Counted from the stretch's first letter, positions 1-7,870 are shown. The stretch: DNA of 45,259 nucleotides from Candidatus Heimdallarchaeota archaeon (GCA_021399345.1 JAAFKI010000067.1:1-45259), one strand, 5' to 3'. Numbers and translations are program-made. Notes: generated by a model not told the origin, from the sequence alone.

Positions 1-276
1 GGTGATCCTTTCAAAGACACCTCAGGTCCAAGTATTAACACTCTACTTGTTGTTATGTCCTTGACTTCTTCAGTCTTTATGGGTCTCATGCTAGTAGTAG
101 GTGCAGATGGTTTAATTGGTGGACTTCTCGCTGAAAGCGCTGTTGGTGATATTGCAATCTGGATCATCCTTCTTGTTCTTCTAGGTGTGGTTTTAGCTGG
201 TATCTTCATCTGGGCTATCATGAAAGTTGTTAAACATCCTAAAGTAATGAAAAAGCTCTTAAAGAAGAAAGAGTAA
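1..276 (+). CDS. hppA: Membrane-bound pyrophosphatase, C-terminal end (partial)
   Basis: The reading frame is open from base 1, so this is the 3' end of a longer gene, not a 73-residue ORF starting at 55. The first residues read [13 protein letters not shown], the signature at the start of the last core helix of proton/sodium-pumping membrane pyrophosphatases. These enzymes hydrolyse pyrophosphate on the cytosolic side and pump ions across the membrane. About 91 residues are visible. The core helix is followed by a further hydrophobic helix (encoded around 145-225) and a lysine-rich cytosolic tail. At the position of the family's conserved lysine in LNxLIK (K742 of the plant enzyme), this protein has valine. 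The identification rests on one strong motif; the rest of the gene lies outside the window. Confidence 0.88.
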   Translation, partial: GDPFKDTSGPSINTLLVVMSLTSSVFMGLMLVVGADGLIGGLLAESAVGDIAIWIILLVLLGVVLAGIFIWAIMKVVKHPKVMKKLLKKKE

Positions 277-312
277 TCTTACTCTCTTCTATTTTTCTTT
301 TCTTATTTTTCT
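270..312 (+). terminator. Hairpin plus T-rich tract after hppA
   Basis: AGAGTAA (270-276) and TTACTCT (279-285) form a 7-bp inverted repeat that includes the hppA stop codon. It is followed by a pyrimidine-rich, mostly T tract to about 312. T-rich tracts terminate transcription in archaea. The hairpin may help or may be incidental. Confidence 0.5.
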
Positions 313-319
313 AAATATC

Positions 320-1582
320 TTATTCTACCCAATTATTTGCAATCAACAGTATTACTTCAGTTGCTTTTTGCATTGCTTTGGTTGGGATATATTCTTTTCT
401 TGAATGGAGAAGCATTCCACCTGCAAACAGATTTGGTGTTGGAAGACCCTTTGCAGATAATCTAGCTCCATCTGTTCCTCCTCTAATATATGAGTAGTTT
501 ACTTCTAAGCCTGCTGCAATGATTGCTTTCTCTGCTTTTTCTGCCACTTCAGGATATGAGTTAAGAAATTTCATCATATTTTCATAACTATGAGTAAATT
601 CTAGTTTTATTTCCAGTCCTCTGTACAGATTTTCAAAAGTGTTTTTGAGTGATTGTAAATATTCCATTCTACGTTTGTTTTCTTCTTCATTAAAATCTCT
701 TAGAATCATTTTAGCTTCAGCTTTTTCCGCTCCCCCCTTCAGATCATACAGATGATAAAATCCTTCTCTCTTTTCTGTGCGTTCTGATGTTTCAAATTCT
801 GGAATCTGGCTGAAGAATCTTGCTGCTACATCGATAGCATTAATCATTTTATTCTTTGCATAACCTGGATGGACACTTAAACCTATAAACTCTATTTCTG
901 CTTTCCACGCATCAAAGCATTCTGTTTCTAATTCTCCCATCTTTCCACCATCTAAAGTATAACCACATTTTAACTGGTTCATTTTTTCCATGTCTATCTT
1001 TAAAGTGCCTTCACCTATTTCTTCATCTGGTGTAAAACAAATTACTATGTGTCCATGTTTAAGCTCGGGATATTTCTTCCATGCAGTAACAGCTGTCATG
1101 ATCTCTGCTATACCAGCTTTATCATCTGCTCCAAGAAGAGTATCTCCAGAAGCTGTAATAATATCTAAACCTATCATTTCTAGCAATTCAGGTGAATCTT
1201 TTACAGAAATTGTTAGTTTATCATCATTTGGAAAAGTGATATTAGAACCGTCATAATTTTTGTTAATCTGATATTTTACGTTCTTCCCACTAGCTGCTTG
1301 TGAGGTATCTATATGTGCTAAAAAGCTTATTGACGGAGCATCTTCATATCCTTGGCTAGCAGGTAAATCTGCATAAACATAACCATATTCATCATGAATT
1401 ACATTCTCAAGACCAAGTTCCAAAAGTTCCTCTTTAAGCATTCTTCCAAGCTCTAGTTGTTCAGGAGTAGAAGGATGTGTGCCTGTTTCATCAGATGAAG
1501 TTGTGTCTACTGGTATGTAACGCAGAAATCTTTCTAGAACATTTTCTTGTATAAAATCTTGTACCTCTTTCGATATTTCCAT
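320..1582 (-). CDS. pepT: Peptidase T (tripeptide aminopeptidase, M20B)
   Basis: This cytosolic dizinc aminopeptidase releases N-terminal residues from tripeptides. All expected ligands are visible: H90-x-D92 in FLAHIDTS, D153 in LLGADDKAG, the E187/E188 pair in TPDEEIGEG, D211 in TLDGG and H393 in LLHSRKEY. The N-terminal segment FLRYIPVDTTSSDETGTHPS is also typical of PepT. At 420 residues it is close to the usual ~410. ATG start, with TATA-like sequences at about 1599-1620 on the minus strand. It converges on hppA; the two stops are 43 bases apart. Identification is secure; substrate range is by family only. Confidence 0.96.
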   Translation of the reverse strand: MEISKEVQDFIQENVLERFLRYIPVDTTSSDETGTHPSTPEQLELGRMLKEELLELGLENVIHDEYGYVYADLPASQGYEDAPSISFLAHIDTSQAASGKNVKYQINKNYDGSNITFPNDDKLTISVKDSPELLEMIGLDIITASGDTLLGADDKAGIAEIMTAVTAWKKYPELKHGHIVICFTPDEEIGEGTLKIDMEKMNQLKCGYTLDGGKMGELETECFDAWKAEIEFIGLSVHPGYAKNKMINAIDVAARFFSQIPEFETSERTEKREGFYHLYDLKGGAEKAEAKMILRDFNEEENKRRMEYLQSLKNTFENLYRGLEIKLEFTHSYENMMKFLNSYPEVAEKAEKAIIAAGLEVNYSYIRGGTDGARLSAKGLPTPNLFAGGMLLHSRKEYIPTKAMQKATEVILLIANNWVE

Positions 1583-1916
1583 TTGTATCGCTTTGAATCT
1601 ACATATACGATTTAATAAGTTTTCTAAATTTAAATTCTAGATGTTATGTAAGTCTAATCAGTCTATTTATCTCTGAATATGTCCCTTCAAATCCTGATGT
1701 TCTTCAATCCTTAAAAAAATGTTTGGAATCCAAGGAAAGTGATTTTGTGTTTAAATATTTCACCAAACATAGAAGAAGTATAAAAAATCTTAAAGAAAGA
1801 GTAATTTCTTACTCTTTGTTTTCTTTAATTTTCTTTTATTTTCTTTCATTCTCATATTTTTTTTATAAAACCTAACACTGAATAATAAACATTATAAACT
1901 TTAATAGGATTTAATT
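1583..1916. other. Intergenic region, no gene recognised
   Basis: These 334 bases between divergent pepT and the RelB-like gene hold the pepT promoter region, a near-palindrome around AATTTAAATT at about 1627-1637, a 9-bp hairpin at 1796-1817 and a TATA-like box at about 1893-1899. A plus-strand frame is open through about 1650-1860, but it lacks a convincing start and matches no family I recognise. It may be a gene remnant or chance. Confidence 0.5.
1796..1860 (+). terminator. 9-bp hairpin with long T-rich tail
   Basis: AAAGAGTAA (1796-1804) and TTACTCTTT (1809-1817) are perfect inverted repeats around a 4-base loop, followed by about 45 bases very rich in T. It resembles the hairpin at the end of hppA, yet no intact plus-strand gene precedes it. 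It could end a small RNA or belong to a lost gene. Confidence 0.4.
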
Positions 1917-2123
1917 TTGACTACAATGACTACAGATAATGTAGAAAAACTAACTGCTAAAATATCCTTTCTTGAGAAGAAAATCAATCGAATTGAACAA
2001 TTATTACTTCTACTTGTTGAAGAGGAATATCTATCTGAGGAGGAAAAAGATAGAATTGTTCAAGCTGATCAGATTGTTAAGGATAAAGAATTTGATAAAC
2101 TTGTTAAGGTTGAATATTGGTAA
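1917..2123 (+). CDS. RelB-like antitoxin
   Basis: This small charged, helical protein of about 68 residues has heptad-like leucines in the first half and an acidic C-terminal half (VEEEYLSEEEKDRIVQAD), as in archaeal RelB-type antitoxins. These bind and neutralise the toxin encoded just downstream, and the pair usually represses its own promoter. The start is either TTG at 1917 or ATG at 1926. A TATA-like ATTATAAAC at 1891-1899 lies about 25 bases upstream, so the transcript is probably leaderless. It overlaps the toxin gene by 7 bases. The call depends largely on this arrangement. Confidence 0.68.
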   Translation: MTTMTTDNVEKLTAKISFLEKKINRIEQLLLLLVEEEYLSEEEKDRIVQADQIVKDKEFDKLVKVEYW

Positions 2124-2359
2124 GTAATCAGTTTTTTGAAGTTTTTCTCCTACCTGTCGCTGCAAAGGAACTAAAAAGACTACCAAAAAAAGTTCAGAAG
2201 AAAATAAGAGAATTTCTTGTGAAACTTAACCAACCTTATATTATTTCAGCAAAAAAAATGAAAGGAACTGAAAATACTTATAGAATTAGAATAGGAGATT
2301 ATCAAGTTTTATATAAAATCTATACTGATGAGCTCATCGTAGTTATTAAAAAAATATAA
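2117..2359 (+). CDS. relE: RelE/ParE-family toxin
   Basis: This 80-residue basic protein has the RelE/ParE pattern: an N-terminal strand, a lysine-rich helix (AAKELKRLPKKVQKKIREFL), then YRIRIGDYQVLYKI. Family toxins are ribosome-dependent mRNA interferases or gyrase poisons. Start is TTG overlapping the antitoxin stop, so translation is probably coupled. The protein stops right after the last strand (IVVIKKI) and lacks the usual C-terminal GHR...Y segment that carries catalytic residues in many RelE toxins, so it may be weak or act differently. The family is clear; activity is uncertain. Confidence 0.8.
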   Translation: MVSNQFFEVFLLPVAAKELKRLPKKVQKKIREFLVKLNQPYIISAKKMKGTENTYRIRIGDYQVLYKIYTDELIVVIKKI

Positions 2360-2366
2360 GAAGTAG

Positions 2367-3038
2367 CTAAATCTTTTTAGCTATTTCTTTCAGTGTTAAC
2401 AGCATCTCTTTTAACAATTCTTCTTCATTGAGCATTGGAGCTGTTTCAGAGTCAGCAGTTACAGCTGCTTGTCCTCTCATTTTTGATAGTATGTTACGAA
2501 TCTTTTCTGTATATTCGTTTGTATCATTAATACCTACTAATTTCTGTTCTGGACGCGACTTTTGACCGGAACTACCACTCATACCTGCTGTTTCAATTCC
2601 AATAGTTCCAAAAGAAGGTCCTCCAATCAAACGATCAAAAGGTCCTCTTCTTTGATTGAAATTTGTTATATTTCGATAAGGAACAACTTTACGGCTTTTT
2701 GTTATGATTCCTTTTTCAACAATAATTTCATGAGTAGTTAGAGAATATTTTATCTGTCGTATATATACGAATACGAACACTATACCTAATACAATTAATG
2801 GCACTGAGAAGCCAAAGAACCAGGGATAGGCTAATGTATACAAATCACTCAAGGTTATTGAGATATCTTCACTCAAGCTAAGTGTAAAGGTTAACAGAAC
2901 AGCTATTCCTGTACCCACTATATAGATTAATAGAATCTCCACAACCCATATTGTAAACAATTTTGAATTATCTGGTGTGAACTGTTCAATTATTTTGTGC
3001 TTACCCATTTTTGTCAGATTAAGGCTTTCATCATTCAT
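2367..3038 (-). CDS. bPH2 (DUF304/YdbS-like) membrane protein
   Basis: This 223-residue protein has two hydrophobic segments (about residues 30-55 and 75-92) followed by a bacterial-type pleckstrin homology domain of the YdbS/DUF304 kind. Diagnostic stretches are YSLTTHEIIVEKGIITKSRKVVPYRNITNF and RGPFDRLIGGPSFGTIGIETAG. Such proteins sit in the membrane with the bPH2 domain in the cytosol; their molecular role is mostly unknown. An acidic segment (SETAPMLNEEELLKEML) ends the protein. It is divergent from the gene at 3201, which carries the same domain, so the two may be functionally linked. Confidence 0.85.
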   Translation of the reverse strand: MNDESLNLTKMGKHKIIEQFTPDNSKLFTIWVVEILLIYIVGTGIAVLLTFTLSLSEDISITLSDLYTLAYPWFFGFSVPLIVLGIVFVFVYIRQIKYSLTTHEIIVEKGIITKSRKVVPYRNITNFNQRRGPFDRLIGGPSFGTIGIETAGMSGSSGQKSRPEQKLVGINDTNEYTEKIRNILSKMRGQAAVTADSETAPMLNEEELLKEMLLTLKEIAKKI

Positions 3039-3200
3039 TTTGACACCGATCTAACTTATACTTGAATAATTATAAACAATTTTGAAAAGTAAACTTGTCA
3101 AAACACTTCATAAGGCTTGAAACTAATGTAATACTGTGAAGAAAATGTTAACACAAATCTTAATACTTGCTGAATATTCATCTTATCAAGGAGAATCTAA

Positions 3201-4175
3201 ATGATAATTCCAGAACTTGCTTTTGAATCAGAATGGATATTGAAAGCAATCACAAACGAGATTAGAAGAAAGATATTATACCTTATAGAGGATTATTCTT
3301 TTCTAACCTACTCAGATTTATTACGAGAATTGAAATTATCAACTGGTAAACTTAATTTTCATCTTCGACAATTGACTGGTTTAATTGACAAGAAAGACGA
3401 AAAAGCATATAGATTAACATCAATCGGGAAGAAGTCAATAGATCTACTCAAACAGATTCAATCATTGAAAGATGATAAACAAGAAGTAATTGAGTTAAAA
3501 TCATTATTTGAAAACTTGTCGATAAAGAAAATTCATCCAGCAGAGGAAACAAAAAAGAAGTGGTTCATCTCTATAATAGGAGTTTTTGTTACAATAATGA
3601 TCATATGGTCATTTCTGTTCGGTTTTTCAAATACACTTAATTCACTATTATTCTCTCAATTGAGTTCAGTAAATAGAATTTTGATTTTCATTGGTTTTGG
3701 TTTGGTAATCTTCGGAATTATAGCTGTTCTTTCAATCATTTTAGTGCACTATTATTTTAAAATGCTGGAATATGAAATTCTTGATACCGAGTTTGTTATC
3801 AGAAGAGGTGTGATTACCAGAACAAAAACAATAATTCCTTTTAGGACAATTACCAATCTTCTAATTAAACGAGGTCCACTGGATAGATTTTTTGGAATAT
3901 CGTCTATATTAATCCAAACAGCAGGGGAAAGTAAATCTAATAATCCAGAGGGTAAGATTGTCGGAATATATTATCCGCACAAATTACTGGAAGAGATACT
4001 AAATCTTGTTCGATTACTTGATCCGCCTAGATATCTAAAAGAACATTCATTTATTTCAAATTCCCCTTTACCAATTCGCAATCTCTATTCTGAAATTCTT
4101 ACAGAATTAAAGATAATTAAAGAACGAGTGTCAGATAATAAAGAAGTCATTCAAAAAATCTTGAAGGAAGAGTAA
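3201..4175 (+). CDS. Winged-helix / bPH2 fusion membrane protein
   Basis: Three parts are visible in 324 residues. Residues about 1-90 form an ArsR-type winged helix (TNEIRRKILYLIED, DLLRELKLSTGKLNFHLRQL, YRLTSIGKK). Two transmembrane helices follow (about 125-145 and 160-185). The C-terminal half is a bPH2 domain (EYEILDTEFVIRRGVITRTKTIIPFRTITNL, RGPLDRFFGISSILIQTAG) with a helical tail. The DNA-binding part and the bPH2 domain would both face the cytosol, suggesting a membrane-tethered transcription regulator. AAGGAG sits 8 bases before the ATG. The divergent gene at 2367-3038 encodes a bPH2 protein and may be partner or target; that is inference. Confidence 0.85.
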   Translation: MIIPELAFESEWILKAITNEIRRKILYLIEDYSFLTYSDLLRELKLSTGKLNFHLRQLTGLIDKKDEKAYRLTSIGKKSIDLLKQIQSLKDDKQEVIELKSLFENLSIKKIHPAEETKKKWFISIIGVFVTIMIIWSFLFGFSNTLNSLLFSQLSSVNRILIFIGFGLVIFGIIAVLSIILVHYYFKMLEYEILDTEFVIRRGVITRTKTIIPFRTITNLLIKRGPLDRFFGISSILIQTAGESKSNNPEGKIVGIYYPHKLLEEILNLVRLLDPPRYLKEHSFISNSPLPIRNLYSEILTELKIIKERVSDNKEVIQKILKEE

Positions 4176-4326
4176 CATTATTCCCTTTTTCTTATCTTTC
4201 AGCTAGTTACTTAAGGTTATTTTGTTCTAGAGAATTCTTCTTAGTTTCAAACAAACATCTGAAGCATCTTAATACTAGAAACTTTATAACTGCTTTTTCT
4301 GAACATTCTTTGTAAGGGGTTTAATT

Positions 4327-5436
4327 ATGTTTGATGATTTTAATGAAAAACTAGCAAAACTTGTTGTAAATTACTCCGTTAGAGTACAAAAAGGTCATAC
4401 CGTTATGATTACTGGTGGTATAGACTCTGCCGATTTAGTTAGAGAATTAAATATTGAATGCGTTAAAGCTGGAGGACATGTAGTTAATACAAATTTAGCA
4501 ATCCCTGGAACAGCTGAGTTATTTTTCAAATACGCACAAGAACATCAGTTGAATTATGCAAATCCTTTTGCTATTGATATGATAAAAAAAATTGATAAGT
4601 ATATCAATGTCTTTAGTTCCACAAATAGAAAAGCACTTGCTAATGTAGATTCTGCTAAACAGATGCAAGCTAGAGAAGCAAATAAGGAAATGACCAAAGT
4701 ATATTTCGAGAGATCTGCTTCAGGAGAATTAGATTGGGTTATTTGTCCTTATCCTTCCCCAGCGTTTGCTCAGGAAGCAAATATGGGAACTATTGAATAC
4801 AAAGAATTTGTCTACAAAGCTTTAGCCTTGGACAAACCTGATCCAGTTGCTCATTGGAAATCAGTTAAGGAAGAACAAGATGGAATTGTTAGTATTCTAA
4901 ACACAGGAAAAGAGCTTAGAATTGTGGGAGAGGATACCGATTTGGTTTTGAGTATTGAGGGAAGGGGATGGATTAACGCTTGTGGAGATAAGAATCTTCC
5001 CGATGGAGAGGTATTCACATCACCTGTTGAAGATGCAGTAAATGGAACTATTCGTTTCACTTATCCTGGGATTTTTATGGGTAAAGAAGTTGAAGATATT
5101 TGGTTAAAGTTTAAAGATGGCAAAGTTGTTGAACACTCAGCTTCCAAAGGTCAAGAACTTCTTGAGAAAGTCTTGGAAATTGAAAATGCTGATATCCTGG
5201 GAGAAGTAGCTATAGGAACTAATTATGGCATTCAGAAATTTACTAAAAACATGCTTTTTGATGAGAAAATGGGTGGAACTGTCCATTTAGCTTTGGGAAG
5301 TGGTTTTGCTCAAATTGGTTCTAAGAATGAAGCAGCTATTCACTGGGATATTCTAAAAGACATGAAAAGTGAAGATTCAATTATTTATCTAGATGGAAAA
5401 GAAATTTACAAAGCAGGAAAATGGTTAATCCCTTAA
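4327..5436 (+). CDS. M29-family metalloaminopeptidase
   Basis: This 369-residue cytosolic aminopeptidase is of the thermophilic AmpS/PepS (M29) family, which trims N-terminal residues using two metal ions. Candidate ligands fit the family: E228 in LPDGEVFTSP, E293 in ADILGEVAIGTN, H320 in GGTVHLALG, and H339/D341 in AAIHWDILKD. N-terminal segment LAKLVVNYSVRVQKGHTV is characteristic. AAGGGG lies 7 bases ahead of the ATG, and a TTTATAAC box is near 4284-4291. Its last 12 bases overlap the convergent RING-like gene. Family assignment is firm; specificity is not known. Confidence 0.93.
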   Translation: MFDDFNEKLAKLVVNYSVRVQKGHTVMITGGIDSADLVRELNIECVKAGGHVVNTNLAIPGTAELFFKYAQEHQLNYANPFAIDMIKKIDKYINVFSSTNRKALANVDSAKQMQAREANKEMTKVYFERSASGELDWVICPYPSPAFAQEANMGTIEYKEFVYKALALDKPDPVAHWKSVKEEQDGIVSILNTGKELRIVGEDTDLVLSIEGRGWINACGDKNLPDGEVFTSPVEDAVNGTIRFTYPGIFMGKEVEDIWLKFKDGKVVEHSASKGQELLEKVLEIENADILGEVAIGTNYGIQKFTKNMLFDEKMGGTVHLALGSGFAQIGSKNEAAIHWDILKDMKSEDSIIYLDGKEIYKAGKWLIP

Positions 5437-5745
5437 TTTCTTCTCAAATTGAATTTGTTTACCCTTCCTTTGTTCAATTGATTGTGTCTTTTGATGCTTT
5501 CTTTTAGGACTCTCCCTATTCATTCCCCAATTCAGCAATTTTGTTCTTTCTTGTTTGTGAACACTTAAACAATTTGGACAGTGTTGATTTTTCAAAAACC
5601 ATTTATACAATTCTTTCTTGTGAGCAACAATATAGCAGCATCCTAAGCGAATCTTTGCAGTTTTGTCAATTTGCTTTAGCTCTTGATTACAGAAATAACA
5701 ATTACCTTCAATCTTTTTCTTTTTCTTCTTATCCTTAGTTTTCAA
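5425..5745 (-). CDS. Small stand-alone RING-like zinc finger protein
   Basis: This 106-residue, very basic protein has one recognisable domain. CYFC starts it, LGCC and AH follow, and KWFLKNQHCPNC ends it. This is the same layout as the C-terminal RING-like domains of the three proteins at 25.3-28.5 kb (C-x2-C, C-C-x4-H, W, C-x2-C). Where those have H-x2-H, this one has H-x2-E, so one zinc ligand may be altered. RING fingers usually bind a ubiquitin-conjugating enzyme. The lysine-rich N-terminus and arginine/lysine-rich C-terminus could bind nucleic acid or ribosomes. Start is TTG. A perfect inverted repeat flanks a candidate promoter just upstream. Confidence 0.75.
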   Translation of the reverse strand: MKTKDKKKKKKIEGNCYFCNQELKQIDKTAKIRLGCCYIVAHKKELYKWFLKNQHCPNCLSVHKQERTKLLNWGMNRESPKRKHQKTQSIEQRKGKQIQFEKKLRD

Positions 5746-5752
5746 AAATCAC

Positions 5753-5778
5753 ACTGATCCTTCTAAAAATAGATCAGT
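5753..5778 (-). promoter_or_regulatory. Inverted repeat around the RING-gene promoter
   Basis: ACTGATC (5753-5759) and GATCAGT (5772-5778) are perfect 7-bp inverted arms around 12 bases. Between them the minus strand reads CTATTTTTAG, a plausible AT-rich TATA element about 25 bases before the TTG start at 5745. A dimeric repressor bound here would block the promoter. An RNA hairpin is the alternative reading. Confidence 0.4.
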
Positions 5779-5857
5779 TTTTGAATTGATAAACATATGG
5801 AATTTTTATGCCCGTAGAATTAGTATCTTCAGACAGTCATGTTGGATAACAAGCATA

Positions 5858-6820
5858 TCATCTTTCTAAATCTATTTCAAATTGTTTTATAGACTCAGGT
5901 ATACTATCATCTTTAGTTATTTTCATAAATTCAGTTCCGATTATTCCAGCTATTAATTGCCTTTCTGTATCTGGGGTATCCATGAAAATTAGTCTTCCCT
6001 GTGGCATCTCTTTTGTATAGTTATAATATTCAATTCTTAGGTGATATCTATCCAGAGGACCTGTTGTGAGAAATACTTCTTCCTTTATTTTCTTCAGTTC
6101 GTCATAAAGATTCAGCTTATTGTTTTGCAACGTACATCGTTTGAATTTCCATGGTTGTATACCTCTACAAAAGTCTAACATCCTTTCCTTGTTTGCTTTA
6201 TTGTCCATCCCCAATAGGAATAGGTGAGCTAATGGCATTCTCAAAGCTGATAAAATGAACTGGGGTACAACTTTCATCATAAGATTATAACCTGATTTAT
6301 CATAGACCCATTTCACCATTGGATCGTGAATTACTATAGTTGGAGCTGTGAAATAACCTTGAATTAAACCCTCCAAAATAACTGTTGAACCATAGCTTGA
6401 ACCGTACAAAACAAAGTCTTTATCTTTCAATCCTAAGTTTTCAATTGCTTTACCTAAATCTTTTGCGGTTTGGTTCACAGTCATCGAAGTTTTTCGAGTC
6501 TTCTTAATTCTACTAGATCTTTTTTCCCTTGTTTCTAGATAATAATACTCACCAAATCCTTGATGAGGAACATGAAAATCTACCCAAGAAATTGGGTTGG
6601 CCACATAACCAGGAACAAAAACTACAGGCCTCTTTGTTGTAATATTATCTGGTTTATGATGGAATATTCTTAGTTCTCCATCATCAATCGGAACATAGGT
6701 AATTTCTGATGCTCCTTCATCTAGAAAAGTAGGAACATCTCTTCTCCCTTGTTTCAAAAAGCTTTGAATGCTTTTTTTCTGTTCTTTAGTAAGTGAAAAT
6801 ATTTCTTCTGATGTACGCAT
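5858..6820 (-). CDS. Alpha/beta-hydrolase fold protein
   Basis: This 320-residue protein has the hydrolase-fold order: a strand with an oxyanion-type glycine (RPVVFVPGYVANP), then the nucleophile elbow GSSYGS (G-x-S-x-G) after DKDFVLYG, followed by a hydrophobic helix. A later TTGPLDRYH segment is a candidate acid strand. I cannot name the catalytic histidine with confidence. Cytosolic, no signal peptide. The substrate (ester, lipid or peptide) cannot be told. The gene is monocistronic as far as spacing shows. Confidence 0.78.
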   Translation of the reverse strand: MRTSEEIFSLTKEQKKSIQSFLKQGRRDVPTFLDEGASEITYVPIDDGELRIFHHKPDNITTKRPVVFVPGYVANPISWVDFHVPHQGFGEYYYLETREKRSSRIKKTRKTSMTVNQTAKDLGKAIENLGLKDKDFVLYGSSYGSTVILEGLIQGYFTAPTIVIHDPMVKWVYDKSGYNLMMKVVPQFILSALRMPLAHLFLLGMDNKANKERMLDFCRGIQPWKFKRCTLQNNKLNLYDELKKIKEEVFLTTGPLDRYHLRIEYYNYTKEMPQGRLIFMDTPDTERQLIAGIIGTEFMKITKDDSIPESIKQFEIDLER

Positions 6821-6923
6821 TTTCTCTTCTAATCCGTATTTATTTTTTTTTTCAAAGCTAGCTAATTTTTTTCTTTTTAACTATTCTATCCACCTAATAA
6901 ATGTCTACATAATAAGGTTATTC

Positions 6924-7196
6924 CTATTCTGAGAAGAGTTTCTCCAAGTGTTTTTCAACTAGTCCCTCAATTAGTTCAAATTGACGTTTTATAACTTTGA
7001 AAATAAGACTAGTAAAAGCGGTTAAACCAGTAAAAGTAAGCGCTATACCAATAGCAAATAAGCCCCCCACAGTGAATTCTAAGATGAGGAAAATACCTGC
7101 TGATGGGATAATCACACTACTTATTTTCTTGATTGTTTCTGTGCTTGCTTTAAGTTTCTGGAGGAAAGCGTCTCTATTTCGACTTTGCCTAGTCAC
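6924..7196 (-). CDS. Small membrane protein, unknown
   Basis: About 90 residues. A basic N-terminus (TRQSRNRDAFLQKLKAS) precedes two closely spaced hydrophobic helices (about residues 27-45 and 47-65), then an amphipathic acidic/basic tail (KRQFELIEGLVEKHLEKLFSE). I do not recognise the family. Start is GTG, with AATATTTAAAC at about 7210-7220 in the right place for a TATA box and leaderless transcription. A hairpin-forming protein with both ends in the cytosol is likely. Confidence 0.6.
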   Translation of the reverse strand: MTRQSRNRDAFLQKLKASTETIKKISSVIIPSAGIFLILEFTVGGLFAIGIALTFTGLTAFTSLIFKVIKRQFELIEGLVEKHLEKLFSE

Positions 7197-7276
7197 AAAA
7201 GAATCTTGAGTTTAAATATTCATAAATTAATTTTCCTAATGGAGCTTTCAAATAGTAGAAAGCAAAAAAGAATCAA

Positions 7277-7338
7277 TTTATATAAGCTTGTGTGATTTAT
7301 ATTTTGGTTGTGAGTAATTTGTTTTATTTCTCACAACC
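7277..7338 (+). ncRNA. Orphan promoter with hairpin: candidate small RNA
   Basis: A strong TATA box TTTATATAAG (7277-7286) is centred about 25 bases before GGTTGTGAG (7306-7314), the first arm of a perfect 9-bp inverted repeat whose second arm CTCACAACC is at 7330-7338. A CCCTCCCTCCCTC run follows. No plus-strand gene is downstream; transcription would run antisense into the 3' end of the NTPase gene. Alternatively the box, read on the minus strand, serves the gene at 6924-7196, although that gene has a closer one. Confidence 0.35.
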
Positions 7339-7360
7339 CTCCCTCCCTCAATTTTGACCT

Positions 7361-7870
7361 CTACAGCCTTTCTAGTAGCCTTTCGCGGATTATTTTGTTA
7401 TTATGTTTCTTTTTCAGAGCCCCTATTTCTTCAGGTTCTAAATTTAGAAGTTTTATTGCTTTATCTACTACATCTATTTGAATTACCATTAACAATATTG
7501 TTCCTTCTTTATCTCTGATTTGCTCAACCAAATTTATTATAGCATTATACAATCCTTTTTTTTCTCTTTCCAGTCTTCCAAATTCATCAATTATAATGAT
7601 CTTAGAATCAATAGCTGTTGTAATCGCTTGTTCTGCAAACTTAATCGCTTTCTCAGAAATTATATAATTCCCTATTTGTTCCTTGATAGAGTCATTTTCT
7701 TTATAATAATCGCATTTTGTTCCATTTTGCAAATTTACAAATGCTTTCTTCTCATCACCTAGTGTTAAGACTCCACCGATGGTAAAAGAATTTTTTAAAT
7801 CTTCAATTAATTCTAGCAAAAATGTTGTTTTACCAATGTGCCTTCTGCCAGTTATTATAAAAAAACGCAT
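7361..7870 (-). CDS. THEP1-like P-loop NTPase
   Basis: This 169-residue P-loop protein has Walker A GRRHIGKTT (residues 8-16) and Walker B IIIIDEFGRLE with D95/E96, as in the THEP1 nucleoside-triphosphatase / nucleotide-kinase-like family. Family members hydrolyse NTPs or phosphorylate nucleotides; the natural substrate is unclear. It lies 18 bases downstream of the DhaL gene in the same direction, so the two are probably co-transcribed. The C-terminus is basic (KKKHNNKIIRERLLERL). Family confident, function loose. Confidence 0.8.
   Translation of the reverse strand: MRFFIITGRRHIGKTTFLLELIEDLKNSFTIGGVLTLGDEKKAFVNLQNGTKCDYYKENDSIKEQIGNYIISEKAIKFAEQAITTAIDSKIIIIDEFGRLEREKKGLYNAIINLVEQIRDKEGTILLMVIQIDVVDKAIKLLNLEPEEIGALKKKHNNKIIRERLLERL

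Noticed and set aside
990..1256. Plus-strand 88-residue ORF inside pepT.
   Set aside because: It lies wholly within a well-identified gene on the other strand, has no family features, and its composition mirrors the antisense of PepT.
1650..1860. Possible pseudogene of a neighbouring gene, since the end (K-I-L-K-K-E-stop in one frame) resembles the C-terminus of the 3201 protein.
   Set aside because: Only seven residues match, the frame is interrupted just upstream, and lysine/glutamate codons are common here.
7338..7351. CCCTCCCTCCCTC as a G-quadruplex on the minus strand.
   Set aside because: Only three clean G3 runs are present; a fourth would need a GG run, so stable folding is doubtful.
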